The notes below the pieces were generated by a model. That model saw nothing but the letters and a program-made list of their open reading frames with translations, was not told the DNA's origin and did no database searches. Source: Phenylobacterium sp. (GTDB taxonomy: Bacteria; Pseudomonadota; Alphaproteobacteria; Caulobacterales; Caulobacteraceae). Taken from it: DNA of 44,387 bases. The stretch lies in NCBI RefSeq assembly GCF_016793225.1, contig NZ_JAEUMN010000155.1:1-44387 (forward strand), given 5' to 3'. Position numbers and translations under genes: made by a program. How positions within the stretch are numbered: the first letter of the stretch is position 1; each line of letters begins with the position of its first letter. Shown in pieces: positions 7,747 to 15,233 of the stretch.

Positions 7747-8576
7747 GGCTGAACCCCATAGAACGCCTGCGCCGTCCCGCCCATGATCGCGGCGCGGTCG
7801 GCCTCGGGGAGGTCGGACAGCAGGATCTCGGTGGCCTCGGCCCAGCGGCCGTAGTCCGCGGCGCGGTTCACCACCGGCCAGTCGCTGCCCCACATCAGGC
7901 GCGATGGGCCGAACGCCTCCAGCAGCGTCTCGGCGTAGGGCCGCAGGTCGGCGACGGTCCAGTCGGGCCGCGCCTCGGTGACGAGGCCGGAAAGCTTGCA
8001 CACGGCGTGCGTCTCGCGCGCCAGCGCGTGCATCGCCTGGGCCCATGCGGCGTGCTCGCGCCCGGCGATGTCGGGCTTTGCGCCGTGGTCGACCACGACC
8101 GGCAGGTGGGGATGCCGCTCGAGGAAGCGTCGCAGCGCAGGCAGGTGCCGGGGCTTCACGAGCGCGTCGAAGGTGAGCCCCGCCTCGGCCATGGCCGCGA
8201 AGGACGGGGCCAGTCCGGGGCGCAGCAGCCATTCGTCGTCGGGCAGGTCCTGCAGCATCGGCCGGAGGCCCAGCGCCCCGGGGCGGGCGGCGAACGCGCG
8301 GACGGCCTGGGGGGCGCCGGGCGCCTCCAGGTCGATCCAGCCCACCACGCCGGCCACGAACGGCGTCCGGCCGGCGAGGTCGAGCAGGAAGTCCGTCTCG
8401 GCGGCGGTCGGCGCCGCCTGCACCAGCACCGTGCGGTCCACGCCAGACGCCGTCAGGTGCGGGGCGAGGTCGCACGGGAGGTAGTCGCGGTAGATCGGCT
8501 CGAGGCGGGGTGTCAGCCATCCGTAGTCCCCGCGCGAGAGGCGCCAGAAGTGCTGATGCGCGTCGATCCGGATCAT
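7743..8576 (-). CDS. Amidohydrolase-family sugar lactonase (fuconolactonase/aldonolactonase type)
   Basis: A 277-residue metal-dependent amidohydrolase of the COG3618 group. It opens with DAHQHFW at residues 4-10 (metal-binding HxH) and continues with VVDHGAKP near the middle and WGSDWPV towards the end, which carries the conserved Asp. Characterised relatives hydrolyse L-fucono-, L-rhamnono- and related aldonolactones. ATG 8576 overlaps the mutarotase stop (ATGA). In this operon it would hydrolyse the lactone made by the aldo/keto reductase to the free aldonate. It has no signal peptide, so the reaction is cytoplasmic. The substrate is inferred from neighbours; pentono- or fuconolactone both fit. 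Confidence 0.85.
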   Translation of the reverse strand: MIRIDAHQHFWRLSRGDYGWLTPRLEPIYRDYLPCDLAPHLTASGVDRTVLVQAAPTAAETDFLLDLAGRTPFVAGVVGWIDLEAPGAPQAVRAFAARPGALGLRPMLQDLPDDEWLLRPGLAPSFAAMAEAGLTFDALVKPRHLPALRRFLERHPHLPVVVDHGAKPDIAGREHAAWAQAMHALARETHAVCKLSGLVTEARPDWTVADLRPYAETLLEAFGPSRLMWGSDWPVVNRAADYGRWAEATEILLSDLPEADRAAIMGGTAQAFYGVQP

Positions 8577-9001
8577 GGCCGGATCACGCCCTTGACGAGG
8601 ATGAGGTTGCCGTAGAGTCGGCACTCGCCCGTGGCGACGATGGCGAAGGCGCGCCGCGCGCGGGCGTAGAACTCATGCCGTTCCAGCGGCTGGGGCGGAC
8701 CGGCCTGGCCTGCCTCCGCCACGATCTCGGCGAAGCGCCGCACCACCTCGGGCGTCGGCTCGGCGGGGTCCACGGGCGCCATGGTGAAGGCCGCGCACGG
8801 CTGGAAATCGTCGAGCGGGAGCACGCTGAGGATCGCCTCGGCCATGTCGGTGGCCGGATGGCCGTCGGCGCGGCACAGGCGGGCCGCCAGGGCGGCCGCG
8901 GGGAAGTTCGCGTCGACGATCGCGATCTCGTCGCCGTGCCCCATGCTGCGGAGCGCCGCCAGCAGGTCGGGGCCGAGCCGGGGGTCGAGGCCCTTCAGCA
9001 T
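8573..9001 (-). CDS. fucU: FucU/RbsD-family aldose mutarotase
   Basis: A 142-residue protein of the RbsD/FucU fold, full length for the family. It starts MLKGLDPRLGPDLLAALRSMGHGDEI and has the DANFPA active-site segment and the C-terminal GECRLYGNLILVKG. FucU interconverts the anomers of L-fucose and accepts stereochemically related sugars such as D-arabinose, which matches L-fucose at C2-C4. ATG 9001 overlaps the end of the dehydrogenase gene by 7 bases (ATGCTGA), and its own stop overlaps the next start. It would feed the correct anomer to the aldose dehydrogenase. Confidence 0.88.
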   Translation of the reverse strand: MLKGLDPRLGPDLLAALRSMGHGDEIAIVDANFPAAALAARLCRADGHPATDMAEAILSVLPLDDFQPCAAFTMAPVDPAEPTPEVVRRFAEIVAEAGQAGPPQPLERHEFYARARRAFAIVATGECRLYGNLILVKGVIRP

Positions 9002-10095
9002 GCGGACGCGCCCGTCTGAGGGATCGGCGCGGCCTCGCTCAGGAGCCCGGCGGCCTTCAGTTCGGCCCACAGGGCGGCAGGGACCGGGGCGGTCACGGCG
9101 CGGACGTTGCGCACGACCTCCTGAGGCGTGCGCGCGCCCGCCACCACGCACACGACGACCGGGTGGGTCAGCGGAAACTGCAGCGCCGCCTGGGCGAGCG
9201 GGGTCGCATGGCGCAGGCAGATCTCCTCCAGCTCGGTGGCCCGGGCCAGGATTCCGGGCGGCGCCGGCGCGTAGTCGAAATACGCCCCGCGCCTCGGTCC
9301 GGTCGCCAGGATCCCGCTGTTGAACGCGCCGCCTATGACCACGCCGACGCCGCGGGCGGCGCAGTCGGGCAGCAGGTCGTCGGCCGCCGACTGGTCCAGC
9401 AGGCTGTAGCGGCCGGCCAGGAGGAACAGGTCGGGATCGGCGTCCGCCAGCAGCCGTCGGCAGGGGGCGATGCTGTTGACCCCGGCCCCGATCGCCGCCA
9501 CCGCGCCGGAGGCCCGCAGCTCGTCCAGGGCGCGCCAGCCGCCGTCGTGAAGCAACTCGCGCATCCGGACGTCCGCGAGCGCCTCCGAGCCGTGGGCGGC
9601 CGCCTCGATGTCGTGGACGTAGAGCACGTCGACGCGGTGGCGTCCCAGCCGCGCGAGGCTCTCCTCGAACGAGCGCAGGACGCCGTCGTAGGTGTAGGAG
9701 AAGCGGATGCGCGCGGGCGCGTCCGCGAGGTAGATGTCGCGCGTCGCCTCGCCGGCGGCGCAGGGCTCGAGCAGGCGGCCGACCTTGGTCGATACGATCG
9801 TGGCGTCCGGCGCGCGGGCCAGCACGCGCCCCACGCGCTGCTCGGAGAGGCCGCGCCCGTAGAGCGGCGCCGTGTCGACGTAGCGGACGCCCGAGGCCAG
9901 GGCGGACTCCACGGTCGCCTCGGCCTCGGAATCGGACATCACGCGATGCATGTTGCCGATGGGAGCGGCCCCGAAGCCGAGGACGGTGAAGTCGAGGACC
10001 CGCCCGCTGCGGAGCGGAAGGCTGCGCCGCGGCAGCGCCGTGGCCACGCCGTCGCTTCGCGTGTGGATCGTAGACGGCGGGTCGAAGGTCGGCAT
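8995..10095 (-). CDS. Aldo/keto reductase, D-threo-aldose (L-fucose/D-arabinose) 1-dehydrogenase type
   Basis: An aldo/keto reductase of up to 366 residues. The tetrad is visible: Asp and Tyr in VDTAPLYGRGLSE, Lys in STKVG, His in LYVHDIE. The VLGFGAAPIGNMHR opening and APLYG resemble D-threo-aldose 1-dehydrogenases, which oxidise L-fucose, D-arabinose and L-xylose to lactones with NAD(P). It is first in a five-gene minus-strand operon with FucU, the lactonase and the XylX-like enzyme. The start is uncertain. ATG 10095 lies directly beside the operator at 10098-10111 and lacks a ribosome site. GTG 10047 would leave a 50-base leader and an N-terminus closer to the usual length. Confidence 0.87.
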   Translation of the reverse strand: MPTFDPPSTIHTRSDGVATALPRRSLPLRSGRVLDFTVLGFGAAPIGNMHRVMSDSEAEATVESALASGVRYVDTAPLYGRGLSEQRVGRVLARAPDATIVSTKVGRLLEPCAAGEATRDIYLADAPARIRFSYTYDGVLRSFEESLARLGRHRVDVLYVHDIEAAAHGSEALADVRMRELLHDGGWRALDELRASGAVAAIGAGVNSIAPCRRLLADADPDLFLLAGRYSLLDQSAADDLLPDCAARGVGVVIGGAFNSGILATGPRRGAYFDYAPAPPGILARATELEEICLRHATPLAQAALQFPLTHPVVVCVVAGARTPQEVVRNVRAVTAPVPAALWAELKAAGLLSEAAPIPQTGASAC

Positions 10096-10097
10096 AT

Positions 10098-10111
10098 GCT
10101 GACATGTTAGC
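10098..10111. promoter_or_regulatory. TRRCATGYYA operator in the divergent catabolic promoter
   Basis: GCTGACATGTTAGC is a 14-base palindrome with one mismatched pair, centred on CATG. It lies in the 94-base region between the aldose dehydrogenase (minus) and the UxaA-family dehydratase (plus), so one dimer could control both units. The 10-base core recurs twice before the GH172 gene. The GntR/FCD protein at 13.1-13.8 kb is the likely binder (inference). Confidence 0.5.
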
Positions 10112-10189
10112 GGCGGCGCTCATGCCGTCAATCTGCGAAACTCCGGAGCGATTTCGCGGAATAGAAATTTTACCGGCGAGGGCGACGCG

Positions 10190-11719
10190 TTGGAGACTCG
10201 ACACCACACGGCGAATGCGGCGGTGGTCCGGCTTCACCCCGGCGACAACGTCGTCATCGCCGCGCGCCGCATCGCGTCGGGGGTGGCGATCCCGTCGGAA
10301 GGCGTCGCGACGTCCGGACCGATCCCGGGCGGCCACAAGCTGGCGGCGCGCCCGATCCGGCAGGGCGAGGCGGTTCTGAAGTACGGCCAGGTCATCGGGG
10401 TCGCCGTCTCGGACATCGCCGCGGGCGCCCACGTGCACAGCCACAACCTCGCCGCCAGCGATCTGCGGCGGGTCGCCCCGCCCACGCCGGCGCTGTCGGG
10501 CCCGGGCGCTGCGCGCACCTTCCAGGGATTCCGCCGCGCCAACGGCAAGGTCGGCGTCCGCAACTACATCGGCGTCCTGACGTCGGTGAACTGCTCGGCG
10601 ACCGTGGCGCGGCTGCTGGCCGAGCGCGCGACCCAGAGCGGCCTCCTGGCGGACCACCCGACCATCGACGGGATCGTGCCGATCGCCCACACGTCCGGCT
10701 GCGGCATGGCGGGCTCGGGCGAGGGCTTCGAGATCCTGCGGCGCACGCTGTGGGGCGCGGCGGCGAACCCGAACTTCGGCGCCGTCCTGCTGGTCGGGCT
10801 GGGCTGCGAGGTCCTCCAGGTCGGCGCGTTCATCCGCGACTACGGCCTGGCGCAGAACCCGGCCTTCCAGTCCTACACCATCCAGGACGCCGGCGGGACG
10901 CGCCGGGCGGTGGAGCAGGGGCTGGAGCGCCTGGCGGATCTGATCCCCCTCGCCGCTGCGGCGACCCGTTCGGAATGCCCGGCCGGCGAGCTCGTGGTGG
11001 GGCTGCAGTGCGGCGGCTCGGACGCCTGGTCGGGGGTCACGTCGAACCCGGCGCTGGGCAATGCGGTCGACCGCCTGGTGGCGCTGGGCGGGACGGCGAT
11101 CCTGTCCGAGACGCCCGAGGTCTACGGCGCCGAGCACCTCTTGTACGCGCGGGCGCGGGATTCCGAAGTGGCGGAGCGCCTGAAGGCCCGGATCGCCTGG
11201 TGGAAGGACTACACGGCGCGACACGGCGTCGAACTGGACAACAATCCGTCGCCCGGCAACAAGGCCGGCGGGCTGACGACCATCCTCGAGAAGTCGCTGG
11301 GGGCGGTGGCCAAGTCGGGCACGGCGCCGCTGAACGACGTGATCGAGTACGCCCAGCCGCTGCGCGGGCGCGGCCTGGTGTTCATGGACAGTCCCGGCTT
11401 CGATCCCTGCTCGGCCACGGGGCAGGTGGCCTCCGGGGCCACCCTCATCGCTTTCACCACGGGCCGCGGGTCCGCGTTCGGCTGCAAGCCGTCGCCGTCG
11501 ATCAAGCTGTCGTCCAACACCGACGTCTACGAGCGCATGCGCGAGGACATCGATCTGGATTGCGGCGCGATCGCCACCCAGCAGGCCACCGTGGCCGAGA
11601 AGGGCGCCGAGATCCTCGACCTGATGCTGCGCGTGGCGTCCGGCGAGCCGACGGCCAGCGAGAGCCTCGGCTATGGCGCGGCCGAGTTCGTGCCCTGGCA
11701 GATCGGCGCAACGCTCTAG
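10190..11719 (+). CDS. UxaA-family sugar-acid dehydratase (altronate/galactarate dehydratase type)
   Basis: A 509-residue protein with both parts of the family. An N-terminal SAF-like domain (to about residue 90) contains GAHVHSHNL. A large C-terminal UxaA domain has NYIGVLTSVNCSA, HTSGCGM, LVGLGCEV, GLQCGGSD and the GSAFGCKPSPSIK segment; its Cys residues suit the family's metal or Fe centre. Known members dehydrate D-altronate or galactarate to 2-keto-3-deoxy acids. Here it would convert the aldonate from the lactonase to 2-keto-3-deoxypentonate, a step normally done by IlvD/EDD or enolase-type enzymes in related pathways. TTG 10190 follows a GAGGG and is the best start before the SAF domain. 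The aldehyde dehydrogenase starts 8 bases downstream. Confidence 0.87.
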   Translation: METRHHTANAAVVRLHPGDNVVIAARRIASGVAIPSEGVATSGPIPGGHKLAARPIRQGEAVLKYGQVIGVAVSDIAAGAHVHSHNLAASDLRRVAPPTPALSGPGAARTFQGFRRANGKVGVRNYIGVLTSVNCSATVARLLAERATQSGLLADHPTIDGIVPIAHTSGCGMAGSGEGFEILRRTLWGAAANPNFGAVLLVGLGCEVLQVGAFIRDYGLAQNPAFQSYTIQDAGGTRRAVEQGLERLADLIPLAAAATRSECPAGELVVGLQCGGSDAWSGVTSNPALGNAVDRLVALGGTAILSETPEVYGAEHLLYARARDSEVAERLKARIAWWKDYTARHGVELDNNPSPGNKAGGLTTILEKSLGAVAKSGTAPLNDVIEYAQPLRGRGLVFMDSPGFDPCSATGQVASGATLIAFTTGRGSAFGCKPSPSIKLSSNTDVYERMREDIDLDCGAIATQQATVAEKGAEILDLMLRVASGEPTASESLGYGAAEFVPWQIGATL

Positions 11720-11727
11720 GAGGCATC

Positions 11728-13152
11728 ATGTCCACGCTCGACCTGGCCCACCACATCGGCGGCCATGCACGCCCGGCGTCGCCCGTGCTGGAGCAGCGCA
11801 ACCCGGCCCGCCTCGACGAGGTGGTCGCCCGGGTCCCCGAGGCGACGGCCGACGACGTCGGCGACGCCGTGGCGGCCGCGAACGCCGCCCTGCCCGGGCT
11901 GTCGGGCGTGGAGGCGCGGGCCGACGCCCTGCACGCGATCGGCGAGGCGTTGATGGCGCGGCGATCGGACCTCGGGCTCCTGATCGCCCGCGAGACGGGC
12001 AAGACCGTGGTCGATGCGCAGGGCGAGGTGATGCGGGCGGCCCGGCTCTTCCGCTTCTTCGGCGGCGAGGCGTTGCGGATCGTCGGCGAGCGCTACGCCT
12101 CGGTGCGGCCCGGCGTGACCGTGGAGGTGAGCTACGATCCCGTGGGCGTGGTGGGCGCCATCACCCCGTGGAACTTCCCGGTCGCGATCCCGGCCTGGAA
12201 GATCGCGCCTGCGCTGGCCTACGGCGACGCGGTGGTGTGGAAGCCGTCCGAGCACGCGTCGGCCGTCGCCGCGGCGCTGATGGAGGTGATCGCCGGCGCC
12301 GGCCTGCCGGCGGGGGCGGTGAACATGGTCCTGGGCGCGGGCGGCGCCGGGCGGGCCCTCTGCGCGGCGCCGCTCGAGGCGCTTTCCTTCACCGGCTCGG
12401 AGGCGACCGGCCGCGTGGTGCGCGAGGCGGTGACGGCGCGGGGCGCGCGCTGCCAGGCCGAGATGGGGGGCGTGAACGGGCTGATCGTCCTGGCCGACGC
12501 GGACCTGGACGCCGCCGCCGAGGCGGTGGTGAACGGCGCCTACTTCGCCGCGGGCCAGAGATGCACCGCCACCTCCAGGATCATCGTCGACCGGCAGGTC
12601 TTCGCGCCGCTGGTCGCCCGCGTCGGCGAGCGGATGCGGGCCCTGCGGATCGGCGACCCCTCCGATCCCGCGACCCAGGTCGGCCCGCTGGTCTCGGCGC
12701 GCCAGAAGTCGGCCGTCCAGGACGGGATCGCGGCCATGGCCGCCCGCGGCCGCCGACCCGTCGAAGCCGGTCGCGGCGCCGCCGCGCCCGAGTGCTTCGT
12801 GGACCCCGTCCTCTTCGATTCCATGTCGCCGGACGACCCGCTGGCCCAGGAGGAGGTCTTCGGGCCCGTGGCCGGCGTCATGGTGGTGGACGGCTACGAG
12901 GCCGCCCTGGAGACGCTGAACCGCGTCCGCTTCGGCCTGTGCGGGGGCCTGTTCACCCGGTCGCTGAAGCACGCCGAGCACTTCAAGCGTCACGCCCGCG
13001 TGGGGATGGCGATGATCAACCTGCCCACGGCCGGGGTCGACTACCACGCGCCCTTCGGCGGCATGAAGGCCTCGAGCTACGGCCCGCGCGAACAGGGCCG
13101 CGCCGCCCGCGAGTTCTTCACCGTGACGCGGACGGCCTATCAGGCTCCCTGA
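11728..13152 (+). CDS. Aldehyde dehydrogenase, probable 2-oxoglutarate semialdehyde dehydrogenase
   Basis: A full-length, 474-residue NAD(P) aldehyde dehydrogenase. It has the ITPWNFP oxyanion Asn, catalytic Glu245 in AEMGG and nucleophile Cys279 in GQRCTATSR. QRCTA-type sequences and the general pattern match the 2-oxoglutarate-semialdehyde dehydrogenases of pentose and glucarate pathways. AGGAGG at 11718-11723 gives a clear ribosome site for ATG 11728. With the XylX-like enzyme it would deliver pentose carbon to the TCA cycle as 2-oxoglutarate. Lactaldehyde oxidation is an alternative if the substrate were a 6-deoxyhexose, but the XylX-like partner argues against it. Its 3' end overlaps the convergent GntR gene by 13 bases. 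Confidence 0.88.
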   Translation: MSTLDLAHHIGGHARPASPVLEQRNPARLDEVVARVPEATADDVGDAVAAANAALPGLSGVEARADALHAIGEALMARRSDLGLLIARETGKTVVDAQGEVMRAARLFRFFGGEALRIVGERYASVRPGVTVEVSYDPVGVVGAITPWNFPVAIPAWKIAPALAYGDAVVWKPSEHASAVAAALMEVIAGAGLPAGAVNMVLGAGGAGRALCAAPLEALSFTGSEATGRVVREAVTARGARCQAEMGGVNGLIVLADADLDAAAEAVVNGAYFAAGQRCTATSRIIVDRQVFAPLVARVGERMRALRIGDPSDPATQVGPLVSARQKSAVQDGIAAMAARGRRPVEAGRGAAAPECFVDPVLFDSMSPDDPLAQEEVFGPVAGVMVVDGYEAALETLNRVRFGLCGGLFTRSLKHAEHFKRHARVGMAMINLPTAGVDYHAPFGGMKASSYGPREQGRAAREFFTVTRTAYQAP

Positions 13153-13832
13153 GGACCGGAGCCCGTCTCCGCCAGTTCCGCCAGCTCCATCTCGACCGTC
13201 TTCGAGACCATCGCCAGGTGGGCGCGCATCGCGGCGGCAGCGTACTCCGGGTCGCCCGTGGCGATCGCCTCGACGAGGCGGCGGTGCTCGGACAGCGTCG
13301 CTTCGGGGCGCCCCGGCTTCGGCAGCCGCAGGCGCCTCGGCCGGTCGAGGGGCGCGCGGGCGGCGTCCAGCAGGCGCAGCGCGCGCGGCGACTTCAGCGC
13401 CGCGAAGATCGTCGAGTGCAGCGCCTCGTCCAGGTCGTAAAAGGCGGCCAGGTCGCCGCGTTCCAGGGCTTCGGCCTGCTGGGCGATGTTCTCCTCCAGC
13501 TGCGCGACCAGCGCGGCGTCGGCCCGCTGGGTCACCCGCCGGGTCGCCTCCACCTCCAGCGCCGTGCGGATGAACAGGCTCTCGCGAACGTCGTCGGGCC
13601 GGATCGGGGCCACGAAGCTGCCGTGCTGGGGAAAGACGTCCACCAGCGCCTCGTCGGCCAGGCGCGCGATGGCCTCGCTCACCGGCGCGCGGGAGACCCC
13701 CATCTCCAGCGCAAGCTCGTCCTTCCGCAGGGGCGTCCCGGGCGGCAGCGCGAGCTCGCGGATGCGCCGGCGAAGCTCCCGGTACACCCGCTCGGCCTTG
13801 GATCCGTCGACGCCTGTGACCGCCCGCACCAT
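13140..13832 (-). CDS. GntR-family regulator with FCD ligand domain
   Basis: A 230-residue FadR-subfamily GntR protein. The winged helix at about residues 10-75 includes LRKDELALEMGVSRAPVSEA, followed by GSFVAP. The C-terminal FCD domain shows the usual metal/ligand residues: Asp and His in DLDEALH, His in SEHRRL and His in MRAHL. Such proteins normally repress sugar-acid genes and release DNA on binding a pathway acid. It is convergent with the aldehyde dehydrogenase and followed by the GH172 gene on the same strand. It is the best candidate for binding the TRRCATGYYA sites before the catabolic genes and GH172; direct binding is not shown. Confidence 0.9.
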   Translation of the reverse strand: MVRAVTGVDGSKAERVYRELRRRIRELALPPGTPLRKDELALEMGVSRAPVSEAIARLADEALVDVFPQHGSFVAPIRPDDVRESLFIRTALEVEATRRVTQRADAALVAQLEENIAQQAEALERGDLAAFYDLDEALHSTIFAALKSPRALRLLDAARAPLDRPRRLRLPKPGRPEATLSEHRRLVEAIATGDPEYAAAAMRAHLAMVSKTVEMELAELAETGSGPQGA

Positions 13833-13939
13833 CCGACACCCTTAACGTCTTTGCGGCGGACGCGCGACGCGCGGCGGACGTCCGCGGCGGAGACGACCCC
13901 TGGCCGGGTCGACCGGCCCCGGCGTCCCGCGGGCTCCCG

Positions 13940-15076
13940 TCACACCACCTCCAGGACGTCCCTGTCGGGCAGGGGCGGGAACGGCGCCGTCGGCAGCGTC
14001 TGGTACCAGAAGGCCGTCGAGGCGATGTCGTCCTGCAATGGCAGGTAGCGCCGCTCCGGGCCGGACCGCCAGCCCAGAGCCTGGATGGTCACCCGCAGGT
14101 CGCTGGCGAAGCGGATCGGGTCGGGGATGTGCCAGCGGTAGAGCCCGAAGCGCTGCTGCGAGTCGTAGACGCCGTCGGGGCGGATCACCTGCGGCAGGCC
14201 GGCGTAGGGCGTGTTGAACTCCACGTAGGCCGAGGGCGGCGCCCGCCCGGCTTCCAGGCCCGGGCGGCCGATGCGGAGAGGAATGCTGGGATCGAAATTG
14301 TAGGCCCCGCAGAAGTAGTCCTCGGTGCCCGTGCCGCAGATGGTGGGGAACGCGCCGTCGCCGTCGAGGTAGAACTTGATCTCGCCCTCGCCCCACCAGC
14401 CGTTGTTGTTGACGCCCCAGGCCATGTAGCAGCCGACGAAATGGCCCTCGCCGGTCACCCCGTCGAGGATGGTGTGGACGCTCTTGTAGGGCAGGGGATT
14501 GCTGCGCCGGAACTGCGCGTGGAAGTAGGCGCAGTCCTCCGGGACGTCCGTGAGGACGTAGTTGATCTGGTAGTAGCAGAAGATGGCCTCGGCGCTGAGG
14601 TTCGTCAGCGTGAGCCGCGCGCGCCGGCGGAAAGGCATCTCCCAGTAGCAGTTGAACCCGCGGCCGGGGTTCGTGCACACGGCCAGGGACGAGACCTGCG
14701 CCCAGCGCTCCCATCCGTTTGCGAAGAAGTCGCCGACGGGGCACTCGACCGACGGGTGCGGCTGGTCGTCCCAGTAGATCCGCAGGATCGCATGGCGCAG
14801 CTTGCCGCGCGCCAGGGTCATCCAGATCTGCTGGATCGCGCCCTGGCCCGTGATCTCGCCCAGCAGAAAGGTCTCGCCGGCCGCGATCTCCACCGACGGA
14901 GAGACCTTCCAGCCCTGGCCGAGGTCGCGCGCCGGGACCGCCCCGGTCCCCTCCACGGCCATGCCGCCCGCGCCCTTCTCGCCGGTGAAGTTCTCGGGGC
15001 TGATGGAGCGCGTCCGCGCGTCGGACAGCCGCGACAGCGTGCCCATGTCCGCTCCAAGTCCCGAGAACCGCGCCAT
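13940..15076 (-). CDS. GH172 (DUF2961) glycoside hydrolase, possible alpha-D-arabinofuranosidase
   Basis: A 378-residue DUF2961 protein. It has the family blocks YWDDQPHPSVECPVGDFF, CYWEMPFRRRARL, YYQINY, YFHAQFRR, GEGEIKFYLDGD and GTGTEDYFCGAYNF. The family became GH172 after members were shown to act on alpha-D-fructofuranosides and alpha-D-arabinofuranosides of mycobacterial D-arabinan. Candidate catalytic acids are Glu230 or Glu232 in GEGE and Glu252 in GTEDY (inferred from spacing). ATG 15076 has GGAAGG before it and places two TRRCATGYYA operators in the promoter; an upstream ATG at 15169 would put both sites inside the gene. No signal peptide is seen, so it probably works on imported oligosaccharides. 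Neighbouring D-arabinose-type catabolic genes support a D-arabinan role. Confidence 0.85.
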   Translation of the reverse strand: MARFSGLGADMGTLSRLSDARTRSISPENFTGEKGAGGMAVEGTGAVPARDLGQGWKVSPSVEIAAGETFLLGEITGQGAIQQIWMTLARGKLRHAILRIYWDDQPHPSVECPVGDFFANGWERWAQVSSLAVCTNPGRGFNCYWEMPFRRRARLTLTNLSAEAIFCYYQINYVLTDVPEDCAYFHAQFRRSNPLPYKSVHTILDGVTGEGHFVGCYMAWGVNNNGWWGEGEIKFYLDGDGAFPTICGTGTEDYFCGAYNFDPSIPLRIGRPGLEAGRAPPSAYVEFNTPYAGLPQVIRPDGVYDSQQRFGLYRWHIPDPIRFASDLRVTIQALGWRSGPERRYLPLQDDIASTAFWYQTLPTAPFPPLPDRDVLEVV

Positions 15077-15092
15077 TCCCCAGCCCTTCCGC

Positions 15093-15102
15093 TGACATGC
15101 CA
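15093..15102. promoter_or_regulatory. TRRCATGYYA operator 1 of GH172 promoter
   Basis: TGACATGCCA, centred on CATG, lies 16 bases upstream of the preferred GH172 start. Its GCTGACATG half is identical to the site at 10098-10106 in the catabolic promoter. Confidence 0.45.
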
Positions 15103-15156
15103 ATGGGCGGACGAAGCCCGCGCCCGAAGTGTCGGATTGTCCCGCCCGACAGGCAT

Positions 15157-15166
15157 TAACATGCCA
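15157..15166. promoter_or_regulatory. TRRCATGYYA operator 2 of GH172 promoter
   Basis: TAACATGCCA (TGGCATGTTA on the other strand), 64 bases from operator 1 centre to centre, close to six helical turns. A pair of in-phase sites would suit cooperative or looping repression. It overlaps an upstream in-frame ATG, which argues that the ATG is not used. Confidence 0.45.
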
Positions 15167-15233
15167 CATCGGGAGCGCCAGACGTCAACGCTCGAACCGC
15201 GCCCGCCGCGGCGCGGCCGCGCGGGGGGCCCGG

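Noticed and set aside
7747-8520. N-terminal extension of the XylX-like frame
   Set aside because: Overlaps the lactonase gene entirely; the conserved protein starts at TTG 7746.
10092-10099. GCATATGC palindrome beside the operator
   Set aside because: Short, contains the possible start codon, and is not repeated in the other promoters.
9005-11224. Upstream extension of the FucU frame to almost 900 codons
   Set aside because: Only the last 142 codons match FucU; the rest is shadow of the dehydrogenase and UxaA genes.
5637-13152. L-fucose to pyruvate plus lactate pathway
   Set aside because: No 2-keto-3-deoxyfuconate dehydrogenase or aldolase is present, and the FAH-fold enzyme is of the long XylX type that makes 2-oxoglutarate semialdehyde; kept only as an alternative.
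13842-15098. Alternative frame through the GH172 region
   Set aside because: Arg/Pro-rich shadow; the GH172 frame shows all family blocks.
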